Origin: Gordonia phthalatica
GTDB lineage: Bacteria; Actinomycetota; Actinomycetes; Mycobacteriales; Mycobacteriaceae
Length of the DNA stretch: 64,000 nucleotides
NCBI RefSeq assembly: GCF_001305675.1
Contig: NZ_CP011853.1
Coordinates: 2,480,001-2,544,000 of the forward strand
Reading direction: 5' to 3'
Position 1 is the first letter of the stretch; every line of letters starts with the position of its first letter. Shown here one piece after another: positions 30,120 through 38,860 of the stretch. A program made the position numbers and the translations under genes. Below the pieces are notes generated by a model. That model had not been told where the DNA came from. It searched no databases and saw nothing but the letters and a program-made list of their open reading frames with translations.

Positions 30120-31574
30120 CTATCGGTCCAGTGCTGCGCGGAGTTCAGCGATCCGCGCCGTCGCCACCTCGATCTGCCGCTGGACCTGGGGCGACGCCGT
30201 ACCGCCGAGTGCGTTGCGCGATTCGATGGACCCGGTGACGGTGAGGACCTCACGGACCTTCGGCGTCAACGCCGGATTGATCGCCGCCATCGTCTCGTCG
30301 TCGAGTTCGTCGAGACCGACGCCGCGCTGCTCGGCTTCCCGCACGCACGCCCCGGCCACCTCATGCGCCACGCGGAACGGAACGCCTTCGCGGACCAGCC
30401 ATTCGGCGATGTCGGTGGCGAGGGTGAAGCCGGCGGGCGCCAGCTCGGCCATCCGGTCGGGATGGAACACCAGGGTGCTGACCAGTCCCGCCATCGCGGG
30501 CAGCAGCAGTTCGAGTTGCGCGACGGAGTCGAAGACCGGTTCCTTGTCCTCCTGCAGGTCGCGGTTATAGGCCAGCGGCTGCGCCTTGAGAGTCGCGAGC
30601 AGCCCGGTCAGGTTGCCGATGATGCGTCCGGCCTTACCGCGCGCCAGCTCGGCGACGTCGGGGTTCTTCTTCTGCGGCATGATCGAGCTGCCGGTCGACC
30701 AGGCATCGGCCAGCGTCACGTAGTCGTACTCGGGCGTGCTCCACAGGATCACGTCCTCGCCGAGACGCGACATGTCGACCGCCGTCATCGCGAAGACGAA
30801 GGCCGCCTCGGCCGCGAAGTCGCGCGAACTGGTGGCGTCGATGGAGTTGTCGGCGGCCCGGTCGAAGCCGAGATCGGCGGCGATCGCCTCCGGGTCCAGG
30901 CCGAGGGACGAGCCCGCGAGGGCGCCGGCCCCGTACGGGGAGACGGCGACACGACGGTCCGCGTCGACGAGGCGTGCGACGTCGCGCAGCAGAGGCTGCG
31001 CGTGCGCCATCAGAGTGTGTCCGAGGAGGACCGGCTGGGCCGCCTGCAGGTGGGTCTTGCCCGGCATCACCACGCCGGGATTGGCGGCAGCCTGGAAGAC
31101 GAGGGCTTCGGCGAGGTCGAGGACCCCGGCGCCCACGCGTCGCATGGCATCCCGCAGCCACATCCGGAACAGCGTCGCGACCTGGTCGTTGCGCGACCGG
31201 CCCGCGCGGAGGCGACCGCCCACGTCCGCACCGACCCGCTCGATCAGGCCGCGCTCGAGCGCGCCGTGCACGTCCTCATCGCTCTCGGCCGGTTGGAACG
31301 TGCCGTCGGCGACGTCCGCTGCGAGGCGGTCGAGTCCTGCCTGCATGGTCGCGGCGTCAGCCTCGGTGAGGAGCCCGGCCTTCGCCAGCACTCGCGCGTG
31401 TGCCTTGGATGCCTGAATGTCGTAGGGCGCGAGCGCCCAGTCGAAGTGCGTCGACTTGCTCAAGGCCGCCATCGCGGCGGCGGGCCCGTCAGCGAACCGG
31501 CCGCCCCAGAGCGCGCCCTCGTTGGTCCCCTCGTGGTCGGGGGTGGTCGATGCGGTGTTGTCGGCGGTCGCCAT
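30120..31574 (-). CDS. argH: argininosuccinate lyase
   Basis: Splits argininosuccinate into arginine and fumarate, the last step of arginine synthesis. The family signature GSSIMPQKKNPD is present (about residues 290-305), with TSSRDFAAE and the HTLMAHAQP region. The ATG at 31574 follows GAGGAGT, and a longer open frame would enter the repeat upstream. Product 484 aa. It is separated from argR by 135 bp of repeat-containing DNA, and argG, usually located there, is missing. Confidence 0.96.
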   Translation of the reverse strand: MATADNTASTTPDHEGTNEGALWGGRFADGPAAAMAALSKSTHFDWALAPYDIQASKAHARVLAKAGLLTEADAATMQAGLDRLAADVADGTFQPAESDEDVHGALERGLIERVGADVGGRLRAGRSRNDQVATLFRMWLRDAMRRVGAGVLDLAEALVFQAAANPGVVMPGKTHLQAAQPVLLGHTLMAHAQPLLRDVARLVDADRRVAVSPYGAGALAGSSLGLDPEAIAADLGFDRAADNSIDATSSRDFAAEAAFVFAMTAVDMSRLGEDVILWSTPEYDYVTLADAWSTGSSIMPQKKNPDVAELARGKAGRIIGNLTGLLATLKAQPLAYNRDLQEDKEPVFDSVAQLELLLPAMAGLVSTLVFHPDRMAELAPAGFTLATDIAEWLVREGVPFRVAHEVAGACVREAEQRGVGLDELDDETMAAINPALTPKVREVLTVTGSIESRNALGGTASPQVQRQIEVATARIAELRAALDR

Positions 31575-31649
31575 GAGGGCGGTACTCCTCGGGTGTGGTG
31601 GTGGTTCGGCTTGTTCTGAGGGTAATCGGGGGCCGGGGGCGGGTTTCGA

Positions 31650-31711
31650 CTCGCTTCGCTCGCTCAACCGGCGAGGGAGGCTGCACGAGCACTCAACCGG
31701 CGAGGGAGGCT
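31650..31711. repeat. REP-like fragment and tandem 20-mer between argH and argR
   Basis: TTTCGACTCGCTTCGCTCGC is followed by CTCAACCGGCGAGGGAGGCT at 31663-31682, repeated exactly at 31692-31711 (period 29). The first part belongs to the GGTTTCGACTCGCTTCGCTC class of dispersed repeats common in these genera. The second 20-mer covers the argR stop codon. Confidence 0.7.
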
Positions 31712-32240
31712 AGACGAGGCCTTCGATGCGGGCGGCGAGGTCGGCGCCGGTCAGGGGTCGTCGGGCGAGGACGAAGATGGTGTCGTCACCGGCGATGGTC
31801 CCGACCACTCCGGGCAGTCGGGCGCGGTCGAGAGCGCTCGCCAGGTATCCCGCGGCGCCCGGGGGCGTGCGCAGGACCGCCATGTCGCCGGACGAGTCGG
31901 TGGATACCAGCAGTTCGGACACCAGCCGGGATACCTTGTCGGTGCCTCCGGACACTCCGCGAACGGGACTTCCGTCTTCCGGCACCACGTACACTCCGAC
32001 TCCCCCGTCAGCGGCGCGCAGCTTCACTGCGCCGAGCTCCTCGAGGTCGCGCGAGATGGTCGCCTGCGTGGCCTCGACCCCCAATTCTGACAGTCGCTGT
32101 TGCAGTTCCCCCTGGCTGCGTACCTGCTCGGCGGCCAGGATCTCGACGATCCGCGCATGTCGACCGGCCCGCGTGGCGGCGAGGCGCGCCGACTCCGACC
32201 GGTCGGAGTCGCTCGCGGTCACCGGGTTCGGACGGCTCAC
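31710..32240 (-). CDS. argR: arginine repressor
   Basis: Arginine-dependent regulator of the arg genes. The N-terminal winged helix contains RSQGELQQRLSELGVEATQ and ATISRDLEELGAVK; the C-terminal oligomerisation and arginine-binding part has GTIAGDDTIFVLAR. The product is 176 aa, with a start overlapping the argF stop (ATGA). It probably acts on the box at the argC promoter (37641-37655) and so controls its own operon. Confidence 0.95.
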   Translation of the reverse strand: MSRPNPVTASDSDRSESARLAATRAGRHARIVEILAAEQVRSQGELQQRLSELGVEATQATISRDLEELGAVKLRAADGGVGVYVVPEDGSPVRGVSGGTDKVSRLVSELLVSTDSSGDMAVLRTPPGAAGYLASALDRARLPGVVGTIAGDDTIFVLARRPLTGADLAARIEGLV

Positions 32241-33175
32241 GCTCGCTCCATGATCCAGGCCAGCAGCGCCTTCTGTGCGTGCAGGCGGTTCTCGGCCTCG
32301 TCGAACACGACGCTCGCCGGCCCGTCGATCACCTCGTCGGTGATCTCCTCGCCGCGGTGGGCGGGGAGGCAGTGCAGGACGATCGCATCGTCCGCGGCGT
32401 AGCCGAGGAGTTCACTGTTGATCTGGTAGGGGCGGAACGGGCCGACCCGGTCCAGTCCGTCGGACTCCTGCCCCATCGAGGTCCAGGTGTCGGTGACGAG
32501 GACGTCGGCACCGGTGGCCGCGGCGATCGGATCGGAGATCAGCTCGACGCTGCCCCCGGTCTCCGCGGCGCGACGCTGCGTCGCCGCCACGACCTCGGGG
32601 TCGGGCTGGAAGGCGGCGGGACCGCTGATCCGCACGTGCATGCCTGCCGTGACACCGCCGAGCATCAGCGAGTGCGCCATGTTGTTGGCGGCGTCGCCGA
32701 GGTAGGTCATCGTCAATCCGGCGGCCTTGCCCTTGCGTTCGATGATCGTCTGCAGGTCGGCGAGGATCTGGCACGGGTGGAAGGAGTCGGACAGCGCGTT
32801 CACGACCGGCACCGACGAGTACTCGGCGACGGCCTCCAGACGGTCCTGGCCGAACGTCCGCCAGACGATGGCGTCGACGAAGCGGGACAGCACCCGGCCG
32901 GTGTCGGCGAACGACTCGTCGCGCCCCATCTGCGTGTTGGCGCCGTCGACGACGACCGCGTGACCGCCGAGCTGGCTGATGCCCACCTCGAACGAGAAGC
33001 GGGTGCGGGTGGAGTTCTTGTCGAAGATGACGCCGACCGCGCGCGGACCCTCGAGGGGGCGGAAGGCGAAGCGGTCGCGCTTCATCTCGGCGGCGAGGGC
33101 GAGGACCTCCGCCTGCTCGGCGGGCGTGAGGTCGTCGTCGCGCAGGAAGTGCCGGACGGTGGTGGTTTCACTCAT
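32237..33175 (-). CDS. argF: ornithine carbamoyltransferase
   Basis: Forms citrulline from ornithine and carbamoyl phosphate. The carbamoyl-phosphate loop KNSTRTRFSFEV (about residues 53-64), the FHPCQ motif and HCLPAHRGEEI near the C-terminus are all intact. The 312-aa length is standard. GAAAGG precedes the ATG at 33175. Confidence 0.97.
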   Translation of the reverse strand: MSETTTVRHFLRDDDLTPAEQAEVLALAAEMKRDRFAFRPLEGPRAVGVIFDKNSTRTRFSFEVGISQLGGHAVVVDGANTQMGRDESFADTGRVLSRFVDAIVWRTFGQDRLEAVAEYSSVPVVNALSDSFHPCQILADLQTIIERKGKAAGLTMTYLGDAANNMAHSLMLGGVTAGMHVRISGPAAFQPDPEVVAATQRRAAETGGSVELISDPIAAATGADVLVTDTWTSMGQESDGLDRVGPFRPYQINSELLGYAADDAIVLHCLPAHRGEEITDEVIDGPASVVFDEAENRLHAQKALLAWIMERA

Positions 33176-33206
33176 GCGGGTGGAGCCTTTCGTGGGGCGC
33201 GCGACA

Positions 33207-34388
33207 CTAGGCCTGCGCGGCGGTCGCGGCGTCGAGGATCGCGGGAAGGCCCGCGACGAAGCCTGCGGCCTGCTGGTCGGTCAGGATGAGCGGCGGCGCG
33301 AGACGCAGCACGTCCGCGGCCGGGGCGTTGATGAGGTACCCCGCGTCGCGGGCGGCGCTCTCGGCGGCCTTCGCGATCGGCGAGTTCAGCACCACGCCGA
33401 GCAGGAGTCCGTCACCGCGGACGTGCGCGATCTGCGGGTGCCCGAGATCCTCGATGCCGCTGGCGAGTGCCTTGCCGACGTGTTCGACGTGAGCGAGGAG
33501 ATCGTTGTCGTCGATGTACTTGAGGACGGCGAGCGCGGCGGCGGCACAGGCCGGGTTTCCGCCGAACGTGGTGCCGTGATCGCCCGGACCGAACAGGTCG
33601 GCGGCCGGCCCGGTCGCGATGGCTGCTCCGATCGGCAGGCCGCCGCCGAGGCCCTTGGCGAGGGTCATCACGTCGGGCACGATGCCCGCTCGTTGGTGCG
33701 CGAACATCCAGCCGGTCCGTGCGATGCCGGTCTGCACCTCGTCGAGCATCAGCAGCGCACCATGCTCGGCCGTGATGGCCCGTGCCTGCGCCAAGTAGTC
33801 GGCGGGCGGGACGATGACGCCCTTCTCCCCCTGGATCGGTTCGAGGATCACGGCGGCGGTCTGCTCGGAGACCGCGGCGCGCAGCGCATCGGCGTCGCCG
33901 AACGGGACGAAGTCCACACCGGCGGGCATCGGCTCGAACGGTGCGCGCTTACCCGGCTGGCCGGTCATCGCGAGAGATCCCATGGAGCGCCCGTGGAAAC
34001 CGCCTTCGGCCGCGATGATCTGCGGCCGCCCGGTGCGGCGCGCCAGTTTGAAGGCGGCCTCGTTGGCCTCGGTCCCCGAGTTGCAGAGGAAGACACGGCC
34101 GTCGTGGCCGAACGCGGCGAGCAGCCGTTCGGCCAGCTCGACGACCGGCTGCGAGATGTACAGGTTCGACACGTGGCCGAGGGTCGACAACTGCGTCGTG
34201 ACGGCGTCGATGATCGCCGGATGAGCGTGCCCGAGGGCGTTGACGGCGATGCCGCCGAGCAGGTCGAGGTATTCACGACCGTCGGCGTCGTAGACGACGG
34301 CGCCCTCCCCGCGGACGAGCGCGATCCCCGGGGTGCCGTAGTTGTTCATGAGCGCGGCGTTCCACCGCTGCTGCAGGGGTGCGGTCAT
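33207..34388 (-). CDS. argD: acetylornithine aminotransferase
   Basis: PLP enzyme transaminating N-acetylglutamate semialdehyde to N-acetylornithine. Class III aminotransferase motifs are visible: CNSGTEANEAAFKLAR, LMLDEVQTGIARTG and the PLP-lysine segment VMTLAKGLGGGLPIG. The length of 393 aa is normal. GGGAGGAC precedes the start. It lies between argB and argF. Confidence 0.96.
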   Translation of the reverse strand: MTAPLQQRWNAALMNNYGTPGIALVRGEGAVVYDADGREYLDLLGGIAVNALGHAHPAIIDAVTTQLSTLGHVSNLYISQPVVELAERLLAAFGHDGRVFLCNSGTEANEAAFKLARRTGRPQIIAAEGGFHGRSMGSLAMTGQPGKRAPFEPMPAGVDFVPFGDADALRAAVSEQTAAVILEPIQGEKGVIVPPADYLAQARAITAEHGALLMLDEVQTGIARTGWMFAHQRAGIVPDVMTLAKGLGGGLPIGAAIATGPAADLFGPGDHGTTFGGNPACAAAALAVLKYIDDNDLLAHVEHVGKALASGIEDLGHPQIAHVRGDGLLLGVVLNSPIAKAAESAARDAGYLINAPAADVLRLAPPLILTDQQAAGFVAGLPAILDAATAAQA

Positions 34389-34403
34389 GACCGTCCTCCC
34401 TTT

Positions 34404-35291
34404 TCAGTCGTCCGCGACGACGGTGGTGCCCGACGTCGACGAGGTGAGTAGCGCGGCGACCACCGAGTGCGGTGAACGGCCGTCGATGACATGTGCGGCG
34501 CCGACGCCGTCCTGGACGGCCCGCATGCAGGCCTCCATCTTCGGCACCATGCCCGCGTCGAGACGCGGCAGGAGTGCCTCGACCTCGGCGGCGGTGATCC
34601 GGGAGACCAGCGACGATCGGTCCGGCCAGTCGGTGTACAGGCCCTCCACGTCGGTCAGCATCACCAGGTGCTCGGCACCGAGCGCGCCGGCGATGGCGCC
34701 CGCGGCGGTGTCGGCGTTGATGTTGTGGACTTGACCGGACGCGTCGGGCGCGATGGTCGAGACCACCGGGATGCGACCGGCCGCGATGAGGTCGTCGACC
34801 GCGGAGGTGTTGACGCTGCTGATGTCGCCGACGAGTCCGATGTCGACCTGCTCGCCGTTGACCAGCGCGGTCCGACGGACCGCGGTGAACAGGCGGGCGT
34901 CCTCGCCGGTGATGCCGACGGCGAACGGCCCGTGCGCGTTGATCAGGCCCACGAGTTCACGACCCACCTGACCGAACAGGACCATGCGGACCACGTCCAT
35001 CACCTCGGGGGTGGTGACGCGGAAGCCGCCGCGGAACTCGCCGTCGAGGTCGAGCTTGCGGAGCATGGCCGAGATCTGCGGGCCGCCGCCGTGAACGACG
35101 ATCGGGTGGATGCCGCACGCGCGGAGCAGGACGACGTCGGCCGCGAAGGCCTTCTTGAGATCGTCGTCGATCATGGCGTTGCCGCCGTACTTGACGACGA
35201 CGCGCTTGCCGTGGAGGGCCGCCAGTGCGGGCAGGGATTCGGCGAGGACGGCTGCCTTCTGCAGCGCGTCGAGGGCGATGGTGTCCGTCAT
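34404..35291 (-). CDS. argB: acetylglutamate kinase
   Basis: Phosphorylates N-acetylglutamate, the usual arginine-feedback step. KYGGNAMID near residue 35 and VHGGGPQIS near residue 67 are the nucleotide and substrate-binding segments of the amino acid kinase family, and the nucleotide-binding VVSTIAPD is present. Product 295 aa. The ATG overlaps the argJ stop (ATGA). Confidence 0.96.
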   Translation of the reverse strand: MTDTIALDALQKAAVLAESLPALAALHGKRVVVKYGGNAMIDDDLKKAFAADVVLLRACGIHPIVVHGGGPQISAMLRKLDLDGEFRGGFRVTTPEVMDVVRMVLFGQVGRELVGLINAHGPFAVGITGEDARLFTAVRRTALVNGEQVDIGLVGDISSVNTSAVDDLIAAGRIPVVSTIAPDASGQVHNINADTAAGAIAGALGAEHLVMLTDVEGLYTDWPDRSSLVSRITAAEVEALLPRLDAGMVPKMEACMRAVQDGVGAAHVIDGRSPHSVVAALLTSSTSGTTVVADD

Positions 35292-36550
35292 GACGAGTAG
35301 GCCGAGTTCTCTTCCACGTAGGCGTGCGACAGGTCGGTGGTGCGGATCGTGGCTTCGGCGTCGCCGAGCCCCAGGTCGGCGACCACCTCGATGCGGGTTC
35401 CGGAGAGGTCCACCTCACGGGCGCCGGGAACGCCGACGCCGTTCCGGCAGATCGGCGATCCGTTGAACGCCACGGTGATCCGGTCCGGATCGATGGTGAC
35501 GGGTGCGGCGCCGATGGCAGCGATCACTCGGCCCCAGTTGGGGTCGGAACCGAACAGCGCCGTCTTGACCAGCGAGTCGCGGCCGACGGTCCGCGCGACG
35601 ACGAGGGCGTCGTCCTCGGTCACGGCACCGGTGATCGTGATGGCGATCCGCTTGGTGACGCCCTCGGCGTCGTCCTGCAGCTGACCGGCGAGGTCGTCGC
35701 AGACGGCGAACACGGCGGCGTCGAGCTCGGCCTGCGGCACCTCGATCTGGCTGGCACCCGACGAGAGCAGGAGAACGGTGTCGTTGGTGGAGATGGAGCC
35801 GTCGACGTCGAGGCGGTCGAAGGTGCGTGCGGTGGCGCGCCGCAGGGCAGTGTCGACGGCCTCGGGGCTCACCTTCGCATCGGTCGTGAGGACGACGAGC
35901 ATGGTGGCCAGCGACGGGGCGAGCATGCCCGCGCCCTTCGCCATGCCGCCGACGTTCCAGCCGCCCGTGTGGTGAAGTGCCACCTGCTTGGGTTTGGTGT
36001 CGGTGGTCATGATCGCGTGTGCGGCGTCGGTGCCCCCCTCGATGCCGCCCGCCATCTCGTGCACGATCTCGGTGACACCGGCGAGGATCTTGTCCATCGG
36101 GAGTCGTTCGCCGATGAGGCCGGTGGAGCAGACCGCCACCTCGCCGGCTCCGGTGTCGGTCCCCCAGTTCGACAGCGTCGACGCGACGGCTTCGGCGGTC
36201 GCATGGGAGTCCTGGAAGCCCTCGGGTCCGGTGCACGCGTTGGCGCCGCCCGAGTTCAGGATCACGGCGCGAAGCGCCTGGGACTTGATGACCTGCTGGG
36301 TCCACAGGACCGGTGCGGCCTTGACCTGATTGCGGGTGAAGACCGCGGCCGCTCCCAGGTCGGGTCCCTCGTTGAAGACGAGCGCGAGATCGGGATGGCC
36401 GCTGGCCTTGATACCGGCGGCGATACCCGCGGCACGGAAGCCGAGCGGTGCGGTCACGCCCTGGCGACGTGTCATCCGCGATCCGACGAGCAGGTCGATG
36501 TCGGGCACCGGGATGCTCTCGGCTGCGTCCGAGGCGGGGGTCTGCGTCAT
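35288..36550 (-). CDS. argJ: bifunctional ornithine acetyltransferase/N-acetylglutamate synthase
   Basis: Recycles the acetyl group from acetylornithine to glutamate. The self-cleavage region GMAKGAGMLAPSLATML is intact, where the Thr of ATML becomes the nucleophile of the beta chain. NSGGANACTGPEGFQD, near residue 110, is typical. The ATG at 36550 has AAAAGGACC upstream. A GTG at 36607 would overlap the argC stop as GTGA and add 19 residues. Product 420 aa. Confidence 0.95.
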   Translation of the reverse strand: MTQTPASDAAESIPVPDIDLLVGSRMTRRQGVTAPLGFRAAGIAAGIKASGHPDLALVFNEGPDLGAAAVFTRNQVKAAPVLWTQQVIKSQALRAVILNSGGANACTGPEGFQDSHATAEAVASTLSNWGTDTGAGEVAVCSTGLIGERLPMDKILAGVTEIVHEMAGGIEGGTDAAHAIMTTDTKPKQVALHHTGGWNVGGMAKGAGMLAPSLATMLVVLTTDAKVSPEAVDTALRRATARTFDRLDVDGSISTNDTVLLLSSGASQIEVPQAELDAAVFAVCDDLAGQLQDDAEGVTKRIAITITGAVTEDDALVVARTVGRDSLVKTALFGSDPNWGRVIAAIGAAPVTIDPDRITVAFNGSPICRNGVGVPGAREVDLSGTRIEVVADLGLGDAEATIRTTDLSHAYVEENSAYSS

Positions 36551-36603
36551 GGTCTGGTCCTTTTCGGGGTCCACTGTCGAAGGATGCGGGGCGGGGGCGT
36601 CGG

Positions 36604-37641
36604 TCACGGTGCGACGCCGACGATCGGGAGGCCTTCGCCTTCGCCCCAGCCGAGCGCGAGGTTCATCGACTGGACGGCCGCACCGCCGGTTCCCTTGGTG
36701 AGGTTGTCGACGGCGCCGATGGCGACGAAGGTGCCCGAGCGCTCGTCCACCGAGAGACCGATCGAGACCATGTTGGTGCCGAGCACCGAACCGGTCTCCG
36801 GGAACTCGCCCTGCGGCAGCAGATTGACGAACGCCTCGCCGTCGTACGCCTTCTCGTAGGCGACGCGGAACTCGTCGATCGACGCAGAGGTCCGGGCCGT
36901 GCACGTCGCGAGGATGCCGCGCGTGGTCGGCACCAGGACCGGGGTGAAGGAGACGGCGACCGGCATGTCGGCGGCGCGCGAGAGCGCCTGGGTGATCTCC
37001 GGGGTGTGCCGGTGGGTGCCGCCGACGCCGTAAGCGCGGACCGAGCCGAGGACCTCGGCGGCGAGGAGGTTCACCTTGGGCGATCGGCCCGCACCGGAGG
37101 TGCCGGACATCGCGACGATCGTGACCGTCGGCTCCACCAGGCCCGCGAGGAGTGCGGGCAGCAGGGTGAGGATGGAGACCGTCGGATAGCAGCCGGGGAC
37201 GGCGATGCGGGTGGCACCGGCGACGATCTCCCGGTTGCCGGGCAGTTCGGGCATGCCGTAGGGCCAGGTGCCCGCGTGCTCTCCCCCGTAGTACGTGGTC
37301 CACTCGTCGGCGTCCTCGAGCCGGAAGTCGGCGCCGCAGTCGACGATCAGGGTGCTCGGCGGCAGCGCGTCGGCGATGGCCGCGGACTGGCCGTGCGGGA
37401 GTCCCAGGAAGACGACGTCGTGGCCGGCGAGGACCTCGGGGGTGGTCTCCTCGAGGATGCGGTCGGCGAGCGGGAACAGGTTGCGGTGCAGGTCGCCCAG
37501 GCGCGTCCCGGCGTTCGATCCCGCCGTGAGCGCACCGATCTCGAGTTCACCCGCCAGGGTTCGCGGGTGTCCGCAGAGGAGCCGAAGGATCTCGCCGCCC
37601 GCGTAGCCGCTCGCTCCGGCGACTGCAACCTTGATAGTCAT
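36604..37641 (-). CDS. argC: N-acetyl-gamma-glutamyl-phosphate reductase
   Basis: NADPH-dependent reduction of acetylglutamyl phosphate. The N-terminus VAVAGASGYAGGEILRLL is the Rossmann motif, and VPGCYPTVSILTLLPALL holds the catalytic Cys. The ATG at 37641 abuts an ArgR-like box and a CATAAT -10 box, so the transcript is probably leaderless. Product 345 aa; first gene of the arginine operon. Confidence 0.96.
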   Translation of the reverse strand: MTIKVAVAGASGYAGGEILRLLCGHPRTLAGELEIGALTAGSNAGTRLGDLHRNLFPLADRILEETTPEVLAGHDVVFLGLPHGQSAAIADALPPSTLIVDCGADFRLEDADEWTTYYGGEHAGTWPYGMPELPGNREIVAGATRIAVPGCYPTVSILTLLPALLAGLVEPTVTIVAMSGTSGAGRSPKVNLLAAEVLGSVRAYGVGGTHRHTPEITQALSRAADMPVAVSFTPVLVPTTRGILATCTARTSASIDEFRVAYEKAYDGEAFVNLLPQGEFPETGSVLGTNMVSIGLSVDERSGTFVAIGAVDNLTKGTGGAAVQSMNLALGWGEGEGLPIVGVAP

Positions 37642-37655
37642 GCAATCATTATGCA
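37641..37655 (-). promoter_or_regulatory. ArgR box overlapping the leaderless argC promoter
   Basis: The minus strand reads TGCATAATGATTGCA, an imperfect palindrome close to the TGCATAWWWATNCA type of actinobacterial ARG box. It contains the -10 box CATAAT six bases before the argC ATG. Binding of ArgR with arginine would cover the transcription start. No clear -35 box is seen. Confidence 0.7.
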
Positions 37656-37717
37656 CCACACCGCAAACTAATTCACGTCGTTCGACGCGAGTCTTTCGAT
37701 CCGGACGAGCCGGGAAT

Positions 37718-38860
37718 TCAGCGCCGCAGCGTGATCACGGTGATCTCCGGCGGTGCGAGCACCCGAACCGGCGGCCCCCAGGCTCCGGCGCCGCGCGTCA
37801 CGTACACCTGGACGCCGTCGACGTCTCCCCAGCCCGCGGTCACCGGACTGGTGAGCGCCACCAGGTAGGTGTTCGGCCACATCTGACCGTCGTGGGTGTG
37901 ACCGGAGAGTTGAACGTCGGCACCGAACTCCGCGGCGTCGACGGCCTGTGTCGGCTGATGCGCGATGAAGAGGACCGGCCGGTCGGCGGTCCGACCACCG
38001 AGCGCCTTCGCATAGTCCGGTCGGTAGGGTTCCGGCGCGGTGCGGTCGTAGACGCCCGCGAGGTCGATGACTCCCCCACCCCGATGCAGTTCCACCCGCT
38101 CGTTGCGCAGGGTGCGGATCCCTAGGGTCTCCCAGAAGTCCAGCCACGACCCACCGTCGTCTTCGACGTAGTACTCGTGGTTGCCGCTGACCGCGAACAC
38201 GCCGAGCGGCGCACGCAGGTCTTGGAGGGGCTGGAGGTCGGGCCCGACGTGCTTGACCGATCCGTCGGTGAGGTCGCCGCCCAGGATCACCAGATCCGGG
38301 CGCTGAGCGTTGACCCGGTCCACCACTTTCCGGACGAAGTCTCCTCCGCGCGCCGGACCGGCGTGGACGTCGGTCACCAGAGCCACGCGGACTCCGTCGA
38401 ACTCCGCAGGCAGATGCGCCATCGTCACCGACTCGTCGACGATCCGCGGTGAGGAGGCCTCGACGAGACCGTAGGCGACGGTGCCGAGCGAGACCACCGC
38501 GACGAGCGCGGTCGCACCGGCGGTCGTGCGGCGCCCGAGGTGCGGTCCGGCGTCGCGGCCGCGCAGCCGCGCGACTCCTCTGGCGGCCAGCCGGATCACG
38601 GCGATCAGCAGGGTGCCGAGCATCAGGTAGTAGACGACGGCGGCCCAGGTGAATCCGACGACGCCGACTGGGCGCGCCCACGCCGGGTCGAGTGGCCCGC
38701 CGACCGCGAACGCGCCGACCATGGTGAACCCGAACACCGCGAGCACGATGTCCGCGGCGACCGCCCAGCGGCCCCGGACTCCCGGCAGTCGGACCAGTCG
38801 ACGATGCAACCAGAACGACAGCAGCGCGACGGCGACTGCCGTCACCAGGAGGCGGATCAA
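37718..38860 (-). CDS. membrane metallophosphoesterase
   Basis: The first 130 residues carry three to four transmembrane helices. The rest is a calcineurin-like phosphoesterase with VTDVHAG, GGDLTDG, SGNHEYY, HQPTQ and SGHTHDGQ supplying the two-metal site. This architecture matches YkuE/YaeI-like membrane phosphoesterases; the substrate is unknown, perhaps a lipid pyrophosphate. The start overlaps the pheT stop (ATGA), so it is translated from the pheST operon. Product 380 aa. Confidence 0.88.
   Translation of the reverse strand: MIRLLVTAVAVALLSFWLHRRLVRLPGVRGRWAVAADIVLAVFGFTMVGAFAVGGPLDPAWARPVGVVGFTWAAVVYYLMLGTLLIAVIRLAARGVARLRGRDAGPHLGRRTTAGATALVAVVSLGTVAYGLVEASSPRIVDESVTMAHLPAEFDGVRVALVTDVHAGPARGGDFVRKVVDRVNAQRPDLVILGGDLTDGSVKHVGPDLQPLQDLRAPLGVFAVSGNHEYYVEDDGGSWLDFWETLGIRTLRNERVELHRGGGVIDLAGVYDRTAPEPYRPDYAKALGGRTADRPVLFIAHQPTQAVDAAEFGADVQLSGHTHDGQMWPNTYLVALTSPVTAGWGDVDGVQVYVTRGAGAWGPPVRVLAPPEITVITLRR

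Noticed and set aside
31660..31711. CRISPR-like repeat
   Set aside because: Only two copies of a 20-mer with a 9-base gap, no cas genes, and better explained as a tandem duplication.
36551..37303. 671-codon frame extending argJ upstream across argC
   Set aside because: The upstream part is an Arg/Pro-rich shadow of argC in another frame; argJ has its own ATG and ribosome binding site at 36550.
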